Source: Schistocephalus solidus (Eukaryota > Platyhelminthes > Cestoda > Diphyllobothriidea > Diphyllobothriidae). Taken from it: DNA of 64,000 bases. Below the pieces are notes generated by a model. The model saw nothing but the letters and a program-made list of their open reading frames with translations, searched no databases and was not told the origin of the DNA. The stretch lies in NCBI GenBank assembly GCA_017591395.1, contig WEDG01011602.1:21461-85460 (forward strand). Reading direction: 5' to 3'. The position numbers and the translations under genes were made by a program. Numbering within the stretch: the first letter of the stretch is position 1; each line of letters begins with the position of its first letter. Shown here piece by piece: positions 26,301 to 38,300 of this stretch.

Positions 26301-29300
26301 TTCACTGCTGATTCCTTCTATAAAGGCGATGGTCGCCGTCGCTTGCTATCAATGCAGTTGAATTACTCATCATTTTCTCCCATCTGGATTCAGTAACACG
26401 ACTCTATCGATATAAGGGAAAGGGCGAGGTCCAGGAAGTAATAGAGAAGAAGTAGATGCGACCGCTGGGACAAGAATTTCTTAGCCTGGCGTTTCAGATT
26501 CATGCCCAAACCTATCATCAGAGACAGTATCAGATACTGGATACAGGGCGTTGCGGTATTTATAGTATGCACTCGCTTTGCTACAGCATACCAATCACAA
26601 TTAACGGCTGCCCTCTGGTGCGATGATGGCTCGATGACCGCCTTTCGGGTAGTTAATTTCGGAAATTTCATCGCCCGTGTTGGACGTGATTGCTCGGCCG
26701 TGTGGCCCACCAGAATTGGCGTTGGAAAATGTGTTTGCCTGAGTGCTCCCCGAGTGGCTGATTGCTTTGGCCAAACCGAATCTTAACACCGAATATGGGG
26801 TTGGGAGGTCATTGCACATGTTAATAGAGACTGGTTTTGAGACCAGGCGTAGTGATTGACCGGACATTTCGCCTCATCCCTCAACCGACGTGACTCGGAT
26901 TTCGCTTTGACGCTTGTTCTGTAGATTAAAGTGGTTCCGGTTTGAGGTTTTATGCTGCAACACTGTCCACTTTAGAATCCGTGCTACATCTATAAACAGT
27001 CCCAACGGTGAACTAAACAATCCCTTATAGTTTTTCTGGACGCGTTCCTCAGAGTTTGTAAATTGTGGGGAAAAATTATCGATTGTTCAAAGAATATTTC
27101 TGAACGCTTGCAAGGTCCGCCTATTTGCGTGTCCTGGAATCTTGTCAGAACTTCTCGAACAATCATTTCTTCGCTTCCCTATCTATAATTTTACCGTGCT
27201 TGAACATTTTCTTCGCGTCAACCACCTAAGAAGCCAGAACATTGTTGTTTGGTCTGTGTTGTTTTATCTAAATAGTCATCTAAGTTTGAATGAATTCACC
27301 TTTCTCACCTGCTGGTGACTTTGCAATGTGAAATTTTTCATGCAGCTAGACTTGTCTTAACGTTTTAAGGTAAGTGTAAGCATGACACGATTAGTCCATC
27401 CTAGATGGCCAAAATGACTTGTATAAGAAGAGGGTTGTTCGCTCGCCGGAATCGTGGCCTTATTCGTCTGAGCTTTCGAACTCTTACTGGAGTCCATCGT
27501 CAGAGATAAAAGTGGCAACAGAGACGCAACAGTTATCGGGCGCAGGGCCAATCCGACATCAGTGACGCCCGTCCGAAGGTGACTGCGTAGGGTTCTGTAT
27601 GCCGGCGCCAGATCGATAAATCGATTGACTGAGTTCTTACCGGAGGCCCAGGCTTCAATCAATTCTCGGCTTGTCTTACTTTTGGTGTGTGCGATTATCT
27701 TCCTGGCTGCGAAGTTAAACTCGTGGCCCGTTTCGTAGGTTTGGGCAGCCACCTGTGATAAGCCGTCACTCCGTCTCACAGCCAGCTTACCTCACTCTCC
27801 CCCACCACCACAATGAGACCACCGTCCGAACTAGTCAGTTGTCTGCTGCGAAGTATACACGTCATGTCAGTTCGACCGTCCTAATCCGATGATGTCCGCC
27901 GTGTGCTTCACACAAGAGTGATGCAGGGACGGTGACTTGTGCGCAAATTAGTTTTAGTAGACTTGCACTGAATCTACCGCACTATCTCTTCCCTTACCGG
28001 CCTGTGCCCGGTGTCGAGACATATTCAAGAAGACTGGAGCCAGAGTCGGGCGCAGATGAAGCATCTCCCATGGAATGGGAGAGTGGAGTGCGGTGTGAGC
28101 CTGCACCTACGCATGCCCATGTTTAGCATTCGCACCCCCATTTTAGGCATTTGTTATGGGACCGCATCCCAGAATAATAACGCCTGCCGCACCCTGATTT
28201 GGCTCCCGTGTTGGTCCAGCACATTTACCATGCGACCCGCTTATACGGCAGTTCGACCGTCGATTTCGACGAGGTCCACCGTATGCTCCACACCAGGTGG
28301 TGCAGGGACGGTGACTTGCGCGTGAATTAGTTTTTAAGTGATAGTAGCCTGCCGCGGCAGCTCCCGCCTTCTCCCCTCCCCCCCACCTGAGCCCGGTGTC
28401 AAGACAGAGTCAAGAAGACCGGAGATGGGAGAGGGCGCAGGTGGCTGGCGCGGCCGGAGCCGCCCTGGGCGTGCCACCACACCTGGCTTGGATCCCACGG
28501 AGTGGGAGTGCCATAAAGGCCACATTAAGAAAGAGCCATTGCAACCTGACTCTCAGTCCGCCAGTCAGCCACTCCACACAAAACACACATTGGGCTGACC
28601 ACGCGGTCCGAGTTATCCCGTCAGTTGGCAATCTTCCAAGCCACGGCTTTTAGCGCACCGTGATAGTTTCAAGCGCGTCAGATTGTTTATAGTGAGGAAA
28701 ATACGCTGAGCTCTCGACTTCAGTCTCTCCCCCACCCCCACAATCAGACCACTATCCGAGCCGGTCAGTTGTCTGATGCGGAAGCAGGCGCAGCTACTGG
28801 TAACCTCGTCTACGTGTACTACGTACACGACCTGGCCCAAACACAAAGCACCAGGATTTCACACAGCAGGGGGTTGAAGGCTTACATCTCACATGTGTGA
28901 GATAGCCAGAGGTCACGTTAAGAAGGAGCCATCGCAGCCTGACTCTCAGACCACCAGTCAGCCACTCCACACAACACACATTGGACTAACTGCGAGGTCT
29001 GAGTGTAATTGTCGGTTGCAACCTTCCAACCGCGGCGGTTAACGTTACCGCACACTCTTCTCCTCCCCCACCTGAGCCCGGTCTCACGACACAGGCAAAG
29101 AAGACCGGAGATGAGAAGGTCGCAGGTGGCTGGCGCGGCCGGAGCCGCCCCTGGGTGTACCACCACACCTGGCTCGGATCCCACAGAGTGGGAGTGCCAT
29201 AAAGACCACATTAAGAAGGAGCCATTGCAGCCTGACTCTCAGTCCGCCAGTCAGCCATTCCACACAAAACACACATTGGGCTGACCACGCGGTTCGAGTT

Positions 29301-32300
29301 ATCCCGTCAGTTGGCAACCTTCCAAGCCACGGCTTTTAGCGCACCGTGATAGTTTCAAGCGCGTCAGATTGTTTATAGTGAGGATCATGTGCTGAGCTGT
29401 CGACCTCACTCTCTCCCCCACCCCCACCATCAGACACTGTCCGAGCCGGTCAGTTGCCTGATGTGGGAGTGAGCACGATTAACTGACGGATCGGCGTACC
29501 CGTCTTCGCGCGCCACAGCACGACCTGGCCCCCATAACGCACACACCAGGATTCACAAACTCAGGGGATATGGAGCAGCCATCGCCGTCTGACTCTCAGT
29601 CCACTAGTCAGTCACTCGACACACACAGCACATACACTGGAGCCGACGGCGTGGTCTGGTGGAAGCGTCAGATTGGCAGACTTCCCAGCCACGGTTTCTC
29701 TAGCTGGTATACTCTGGTAAATGGTGATTGTGTGTTGTCGATGCATTGCTGTAGGTAGTGTGTGCTGATGTAGCTTAGCCTCCGGTAGTTTACCGGAGGT
29801 TGTCTTGGAGGCGCATGTGTCCTAATAGGCCCATGCGGTGTGTAAATGTGCGGGAGCAGTGAGGTCAGTGAAGGTGGGCGCGTCGACTGTATGTCGGAGC
29901 CCCAATCACTGTTTCACCAGCCTCCGTGCTATGGATTCGCAGGTGACCGACCAGGCCGATGCGTGAGTTGAAGGTGCGGGTGGAGTGTGGGCAGGAGAAA
30001 TCGGTAGAGGCTGGGGCGATGTCATTCATGGTAGTGGGGGTGGCAGGGGCGCTAAGAATGGCAGGAGCGGAGGGTGTGCATGGTGTATCGGTGTTGTCGG
30101 CATTGTGGTGTATTCCGCTGTCATGGATGCGCATGTGACCGAATAGGCCCATGCGATGAGTGAATGCGCGAGGACAGTGAGGGCAGTGGAGGCGACGATC
30201 TCTGCTGTGTGATGGTGCTCCAGGCACTGGCTCACCGGTCTCTGTACGATGTATTCGCAAGTGACCGACCAGGCCGATGCGTGAGGTGAATGTGCGGTCG
30301 CATTGATTACAGCTTAAAAGAGATTCCCCATCGCTGATCGTGGTGGTGGTGGTAGTGAAGGCGAAGGCGGTGGTGGTTGCGGTGGTGGGGGTAACAGGCG
30401 ATGAGTAGATGGATGTGGTCTCTATGATGGTGGGAGTAATTGAATTGTTGTCAGGAGTGAGGGTGAGGGAGTCAGAATGAGGGTTGACAGAATTTGACGT
30501 AGAAATTGGAATTGTCGGATTATTAGTGCATTGCGTCCGAAGATGTCCAACCAGGCCGATTCGCGCGCGGAAGATGTGTTGACAACGCGGGCATGTTGGC
30601 AGGGCCTGGGCATTGGCGGTGTTGGTCCGGGGCGCTGTTGACTTTCGTGCCGCTCTTTTGGCCTTGGCGGCGGCGATCCGGTTGGCCTCATAGATTGCTG
30701 AACCAGTCTTCACTGATCTTCTTCATGCCGGTCCATCCTGGACGAGGTCCTCCCAGGTCGCTGAGTTGATTTGCAGTTGCTTCAGCGATTTCTTCAATGT
30801 TCCTTGTAGCGTCGTTTTTGACCTCCCTGCCGGCGAGAACCCGTAGCGACATCTCCGTAGAAAAGTCGTTTGGGTAGTCGCTCGTCGTCCATTCTTACCA
30901 GGTGGCCGCTCCATCGCAGTTGCACTTGCCTCAGCATGGCATGGATGCTGAGGATTCCGGTCCGCTCCAGGACTTCCGTGTCCGGGATCCTGTCTTGCCA
31001 TCTCAGCTTCAGTATTCTGCGGATGCAGCTGAGATGAAAGTGATTCAGCTTCCTGGCTTGGTTCGAGTAGACGGTCCAGGTTTCCGCTCCGTAAAGGAGT
31101 GTCGTCAAGACGACGGCCTTGTACATCTTCAGTTTGGTGTTCAGGTGAATACCGTGGCGATTCTACACGGAGGCCTGCAGCCGGCCGAAGGCCTGACTAG
31201 CTTTGGAGATCCGTTGGGCAACCTCGTCATCGATTCTCGTGTTGCGCGACATCGTGCTTCCTAGATAAGCGAAGGTTTCCACGTTTTTGAGTTGAGCACC
31301 GTTGACATTGATTCGAGGAGCACTGTATTCCGCGCTGGGTGGCGGCTGGTGCATGACACCCGTTTTGGCTGTACTGATTGTTAATCCAAAATCGGCGCAG
31401 CCTTCGGCGAAGAGGTTCATGCTCCTTTGCATGTCCTCCTCCGTCACGGTGTTAAGGGCGCAGTCGTCCGCGAAGAGCAAGTCATGGACTGTAGTCGTAG
31501 ACATGCGCGTTGGAGCCTGCATACGCCGACTGTTGAGAAGGTGCCCGTCAGTTCTGTAGGCGATGCGGATACCAGGCTTCTCATCACGATAGTCGTCCAT
31601 CAGCATAGCCGAGAACATGAGACTGAAGAGGGTGGGGGCCAGTACGCAGCCCTGCTTCACTCCGTTGGTCACTGCTAATGCTTTGGATACCGTCCCGTTG
31701 TCAGTGACGCGCGCCGCTATCCCGTCATGAAGCTGACGCACCATGTGCGTGAACCGTTCAGGACAACCAAATTTCTGCATGACTTTCCACAGTACGTCAC
31801 GATTCACCGTGTCAAAGGCTTTCTTTAGATCCACGAAGGTAGTGTATAGGTGAGTTCGCATCTCCTGGAACTTCTCTTGTAGCTGGCGGGCGGCAAAGAT
31901 CATGTCGGTTGTTCCGCGGTGTCGGCGGAAGCCACATTGGCTTTCCGGGAGCAGGCCCTGCTCTAGGTGACCGTTAAGACGATTGAGAAGGATACGGGCG
32001 AAGATCTTCCCGGCGATGTTGAGCAACGAGATGCCTCTGTGAGTATCACAGAGTTGCCGGTTCCCCTTCCGTTTGTAGAGATGGACGATGGTCGCGTCTT
32101 TGAAATCCTGAGGAACTTGTCCTTGGCGCTACTTCTCCTGGAAGAGTTTTGTGAGTTCTGCCATCAGCCGGGGCCCACCGGGCTTGTAAACTTCCGGTGG
32201 AATTGCGTCGGATCGCGGTGCTTTACCGCTGGAAATCTGCTGCACGGCCCGGATGGTTTCTGGTAGGGAAGGCGGCAGATCCAGGTCATTGTTCGTGTCC

Positions 32301-35300
32301 AATTGAGGGAGCCGGTCAATGGCAGCATCGGAGATGGCTGATGAGCAATTGAGGACATTTCTGAAGTGCTCGGCCCAGTGCTTCAGAATTTGCGATTTCT
32401 CTGTCAGCAGTGTTGTGCCGTCAGAGCTAAGCAGCGGTGCGGACCCCTTGATACACGGGCCGTAGATGGCCTTGATGGCTTTGAAAAAGTTTTTCATTTC
32501 ATTGCGGTCCGCATACCCCTGGATTTCCTCAGCCTTTCGGATCATCCAGGCATCCTGCATCTCCCGCAGTCGTTGTTGTACAAGGCGCCGGCATCTGAAG
32601 AAGGCTGCTTTGGTGGCGTCAGTCCGAAGGTCCATGTAGGCTTTGTGCAGCCTATTCTTCTCCGCGAGTAAGTTGCTGATGTCGGTGTCATTGTCGTCAA
32701 ACCAGTCCTGGTGTCGACGGCGTGCGCGTCCGAGGCGACCCGCTTAGGGGGCACGACACTCACACACCTGGAATTCGAACATTCGCCTCGATTCGTGAAA
32801 ACGGCGTATGTCAAGCACATTTTTAATCCATCCCTATGATTTTGAAGGAAGCTTCTGCATCCCCAATGTTGCCCTAATCTTCGGTCATTTGTTCGTTATC
32901 GTGCTCCCTTTCATTGTTTTTGCCCTACTTCCCAACCTCATCCCCGACCATCTCCGCTTTAGCACCCTCAACCAGAATGGCACGAGCAATGGCAATTCCG
33001 TCAAGGCCACAAAGACAACGCCTGAATCCGCAACCTCATCGCCACCGCCATCACAAACCATACTGCGTCAGCTGATCGCCAGCCGCGATTGGGTCGCACA
33101 GGACGCTGTGGCCACCAAACCCAGCGCCTACCTCACCGTCCTTAGTACCGCCATCCGCCGTTTCGCCGATCTTCTGACCTCTGCGGTTCGTCACTTGGGC
33201 GCCACGCCGGCCGCACGCACTGCCGTCTGGCGTGGTACACTGCACTGGCTCTCCAGCGAGTTGCTTGAGGGCATCGCCACAGTCAACGAGTGCTCCGAGG
33301 AGGGTCGCAGCCAAATGCTACTAGATGTCCAGTCTACTGCCCTGCTCTGCGAATCTGAGAGTGGTATTCGGTGCGCCATTGTTGTCTTATATCGTTGCCA
33401 TTTTCCACTTTATTGCCAGCAAAGAGAGCTATCAGCTAGTCCGCCCACCGCAAGCAAAGGGCACCACCACTCACTGTCCTACGGGGTTGGTGCGGCAATG
33501 ACCTGCTCGTAAATCTGTTTCTACTGAAGCAGGCCCTCTTCTGCATCTGCCTCACACTATTCTTCAGTTGTCGAGACAACGTCAAGCCTATTGGAAATGG
33601 ACGTTGGTGGATTTGCTTCTATGCCTGCTACACACCGTTTTGTCCCATCCTCTACATGAATCAGACGTCATTGAAGGACTTCTTGAATCTCACGGAAGCG
33701 AGTGGTGCTAGGGGGCCGCATCAAGAAAGAGCTGTTTCAGTCTAGTTCCAAAGGAGGGTGGCATCATCCCGTCAGTTTGGATCCTTCCAAGCTATTACTT
33801 GCGCTTTCAAATCTCTGCTTGTTTGCGGTGCGGCTTTAAGCCCTTGGGCCCAAACCCTGGCTTTTCAATCATTGGGCACGAAGTCAGCCATTGTACCATT
33901 TGAATCGCTACCTCATGCCCTGACAGATGTAGCTAGAAATATTCAAAGCCACTGAAGAGTATATTCCTGACCTCATCCAGCTTGGATGTCCAAGGATCCC
34001 TAGCTCTTGCGGACTCGTGTTTGCGGGAGGTGATTAGTTGATGATGGCAACTTGGCTGGAAACGGCCTTGATTTTTCCCTTGCTACTTTCGGACTGTTGA
34101 TTGCTCGACGCTATACGAACGCCTGCATTAGCACTAGACTAGCGCTCCAGGAGGCGCAAGCTGAAGGTGCATACATTTCGTCCTACAATGAGAATGGATC
34201 AGTGAGCGGCGCTGCTGACAGAAAACAAAAAATCACTAACCAATCAGAAACCACCGCGAACGCATCCGCCATTTTCCTTATTCTATCTTTGTGGCCCCGT
34301 TCTACTATTTTAAATACACGGAGAAGTGACCAGATAAATACTGATATTTGCTCAGTCTGTTACTACTTGGCACATTCAATTTCTAAATTACATTTTGGCA
34401 TAAACTAGACCATTCAAAAAGTTTCTTTGCATATGCTCAAAATTGTTAAATGACTATTAGATAGTATTCAGGCTCGCAGAGGTCAGGGAAATATCTGCAA
34501 GTTTAAACAAGGGATTATCTGTAGTATTTATTACTGAACTTTTAGGGCCACGAAATCACCCAGACTTGCGAGACAAAACATCAATGTTCAAATGTGGCAA
34601 GCCTTGTTTGGTAAAACTCTCAAGGTTTACTTGATATCCTCCACAAGAAACAGGAACTTAGATGTGCGAAATAAGTCTAGAACAGAAGCAGACAAGAACT
34701 TTAACGAACAGGCGAATAAATTTCTTGTCCCAGCGATTGTGTCTACGTTTTCTCAACTACTTCCTGGGACTCACATTTTCGCTTCTTTCGCAAGTCGAGA
34801 AGACTATTAACTTGGGGAATAGCCCTAAATAGACTAACGCCGATTTCTGATTAAATTTATAATTACTTTGCCTAATAAAATAAATTGAAAACATTATGCG
34901 TGCAACAAGGACACTTTTCGGATGGGCTGTACGAATAAGTAAAATGGACAAACGTTTCGGGTGCCTCAATTTCAATTTCCGTCATCACCTTTCGCATACT
35001 TTATGTGACCTCAAATCGTCTTCCGTTTTTGCTGCTCCGCGAGCACTTTGTAGTTCGGGCGCCGATGCGCGTTTTTTCATTTTCTATTCAACCTCGAACG
35101 CTGTTCTTCCTGGCTATGCGCCGTCAGCTCTGCACTTGAGCATATGTTTCATGCCGGACAGGGCATGCTCACCTCGACAATTACTTTGGAACGCCACATG
35201 CTTCCGCCTGCCTGCCGATGATTCCTTATCCGGTGCGGAACTTATCGAAATTCATGCATAGCAAAAGGCATCATTCTCTTCCCCGATTTTATCCGGGGAT

Positions 35301-38300
35301 CCAGGGATCCCGATGGTGAAGTGGTGAACATTGGTCTCTGACACTGGGGTCCTGCAATCAGCTGGGGTATGCTCAGTGTCTTTGCAATTCTGAAGCAGAT
35401 TCATCTTCAAGGAAGGATGCCAGGAGGAGGTGTGATTAACGTCTTCCTCGGCCATGATGCTGCGTTTTCCAACATACCGGGAGGACAGAACCAGAAAAAG
35501 GAACGCTCACCTATCAGGTTACGGATCCTGTCTGTCCGGTTGTGCTTTGCGGCTCAATCTGGAGCCCTCGCAGACAGACGCATAGTGACTATTAGCATAG
35601 GAGAATAAAGGGATACCGACAACAACAGCAAGGGAGATCGGGATGATAATGTTTGGTGACCTTATCGATGAGCATCTCTTTACCATAGTTACTATTATCG
35701 ATCACAACCGACGGGCCAACGGGCACGAGGCTCCATGGTAGAACCAACATGACTCGATTTCGACGATGTCCACCGTATGCTCCACACCAGGTGATGCAGG
35801 GACGGTGACTTACGCGTGAATTAGTTTTAAGTGATAGTAGCCTTGCGCTGCAGCTACCGCACTCTCTCCTCCTCCCCCACCTGGAGCCCGGTGTCAAGAC
35901 AGAGTCAAGAAGACCGGAGATGGGAGAGGGCGCAAAATGGACGCCCAACGTGGGGCTCGAACCCACGACCCCGATATTACTAGTCTCGTGCTCTACTGAC
36001 TGTGCTAGCCAGGCAAGGCAGCCAATAAGCCCGAAATAGCCACCCCGGTCCCCCATGTCTTTGTCAATATCCCTTATTTGCAAATGTAACTTGGCTTATG
36101 ACTCCTGGCATCATAAGTCAGGTAGATTAGTAAATCTTTACCTGTACTATTTGCCGGGTTTAGACCCTGAGCACCAAAACTACTCCCTTCGAAAAAAAGT
36201 ATGTACACTGTTGTTGTACTCGTATACTGGAGTATTTTTATGCTTTCCCGATGGTGCCGACCGAGTATATCAAAAGCCCCAGTTTTGTTACAACGTTTCA
36301 TAGTTGACTTGCTAACGCAAAAGAATTGCTCAATCTTATTTCTGGGAACACGGGTTCGCTGTTAGTATTCGTCCTGAATTGAGACCATCCTTGAGCCTGT
36401 CAGCCAGCGCTTCTTGGATTTCAATTCATCCTTTGTTGTATGGATGGTTAAACTCGTCTGATGCATCCTCATTCCGTCCCACCTTTGACCCATCTACCTT
36501 CAGTTCTAACAAATTTTGCGAGTGTAGGTCATACTAGAAAAGTACATGGATGCAGACGACCAGTTCTTGGATTTGATAACTGTTAGCACAGCTAATTTCC
36601 ACCTATTTCCCATCACGAAGATCGATTTTTTTACTGCGTAAGTAAAACGACTGGTCGAGTACCGGAACCATTTGTTTCTTTGTCTGAGCTTTCGAACTCA
36701 GAAAGAAAGCGGGCTTTTGAAATTCAGACGCCAGGTTTTTCTGTTCTCCATTCACATCGGGAATTTTCTTATATGTACATCAGTCGGCCTGTTTCGCTCA
36801 TTATGTACTAGTTGTTACCTTTCTTTGTTTTTTTGAACTGCAATAATGAGGTCATCTGCACACTCACCGTTGTAAGGGAAGTAAAATTTTGCGACTCATT
36901 CGCTGACAGCTGCCGTATTTGCCCATTTGGTATTGTCTGTGATCTTTCTAGGTTATCTGTTTGGCGTACCCACTTTTATCCACGCTGAATGGAGGACTTT
37001 TTTGCGAAGAATTTTGGAATGATACTTCCAAAGTAAAGCCCATCTCCCTCTGCCTTATAAAGGCGACAGGTTCAGAGGGTGGCTGCGCATGAACTCTGTA
37101 TGCCGCCGCCAAACGGATACGTCGATTGACGGAGTTCTCCTACGAGTCCAGAGCTATGGACATCTGATCAACGAGTTTCGGGTTCGATCCTCCGGTGTTG
37201 CACCACCTGGGGTTGGCTATGACTGGTTGACAACGGCTAATAAGCCAGAAATGGCCATTCCGATTTCCTTTGTATTTGCCGGCAATATTGACCTGCCTGT
37301 TCGACTACTAGCCGCAGTGTGGCTGCTTGCGTGGCTCGAGAGTGAGCCTCTAAGGCAGAGTGGATGGGGTGAGTACCGCTACGGATCGGTGAATGTTCAT
37401 CAATATTTGCGATCTAACTTGGCGAGACAATGAGCTCGTGGCTCATTGGCTAGAGCGTTGGACTTCTGATCAACAGGTCGCGGGTTTGATCCTCGGGTGA
37501 TGTACCACCTGGGGTGGATATGACTGACTGACGACAGCTAATAAGCCAGAAATGGTCATTCCAGTTTACCTTGTCTTTACCGGCAATATTCACTTCAATC
37601 AATTTTTGACCTGTCCTGTTTCCGGTGTGGGCGATCATCTTCGCGACTGTGAAGTTAAACACGTGACTCTTATCGAGGGTTTCAGCAGCCCCTTGTGATA
37701 ATTCTGTTACCCCTTCGCACAGCCAGATTATGTTCGTGTATGCGCAATCTGAGCACGCTTTTCAGTTTGACCTGTGTAATTGCAAGAATAGTTTAGGAGC
37801 GGGCTGCGATACACTTCGCCTAACTGCCCCCTCATATTTAATGGGTCTTCGGTTTTCATGATCTTGCTGTGCATGGTAGCTTTGGGTCGGTGGGCGATTC
37901 TTACGCCTCATTGCGCACCAATGCGCTTGGCCGCCTCGGAAACGTCCTTTATGCATGGCAGAGCATGCCATATCCCTGGCGGTTTCCGATGGGTTTCTAC
38001 GTGGACGAACTTGTAGGCATCGGCTTATGAACGCCTTCGAATAGGCATTCGGCATAACTTGGTCTCGGAGATATTGGGCTTCACGTTCTTGTTCTTCCGG
38101 GTTGATGCAATGAGTCTGGATGTGTGTAAAGAGTGGTTTCACACAACTTCATTTGTGATCTACCGGGTGGTTATTGTGAAAACTGAGAAGCTGTATGATG
38201 TTCGTTGTTTTTCTGTAAACCGTCGTCTCAATTTTACCGTTGGGACTTAGCCTAAAGAGGACATCAGAAAAGGGTAACTGCTGCTCATTTTCTTCTTCGT

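Larger units (their letters stand above)
28255..32740 (-). mobile_element. LINE-like element copy B, 5'-truncated, inside VPS50 intron
   Basis: Minus-strand copy lying antisense in VPS50 intron 24870-32962. It is truncated at 32740 within the N-terminal RT region, after the '[13 protein letters not shown]' equivalent, so it has no endonuclease. It continues through RT, zinc fingers (29865-30713) and a 1.5 kb 3' tail with a tandem duplication. At the truncation it abuts 'cgacccgcttagggggcacg', a motif that also occurs in other tail fragments (9.45, 19.58, 28.23 kb). That suggests it landed in or beside an older member of the same family. Confidence 0.87.

Noticed and set aside
28338..29317. 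Multiple 60-97 codon ORFs on both strands
   Set aside because: All are shadows of the duplicated LINE tail and recur with each repeat unit.
29865..30713. Host C2H2 zinc-finger gene
   Set aside because: The same finger array follows the RT in frame in copy C and begins after RT in copy A, so it belongs to the LINE.
32808..32962. N-terminal hydrophobic extension of the 32963 exon
   Set aside because: This is the pyrimidine-rich end of the intron; the acceptor at 32961-32962 keeps phase with the previous exon.
35592..36083. 163-codon minus-strand ORF
   Set aside because: It is a translation of a tRNA-Lys-like sequence and a LINE-tail fragment ('[20 protein letters not shown]' is the typical artefact of a tRNA read as protein).
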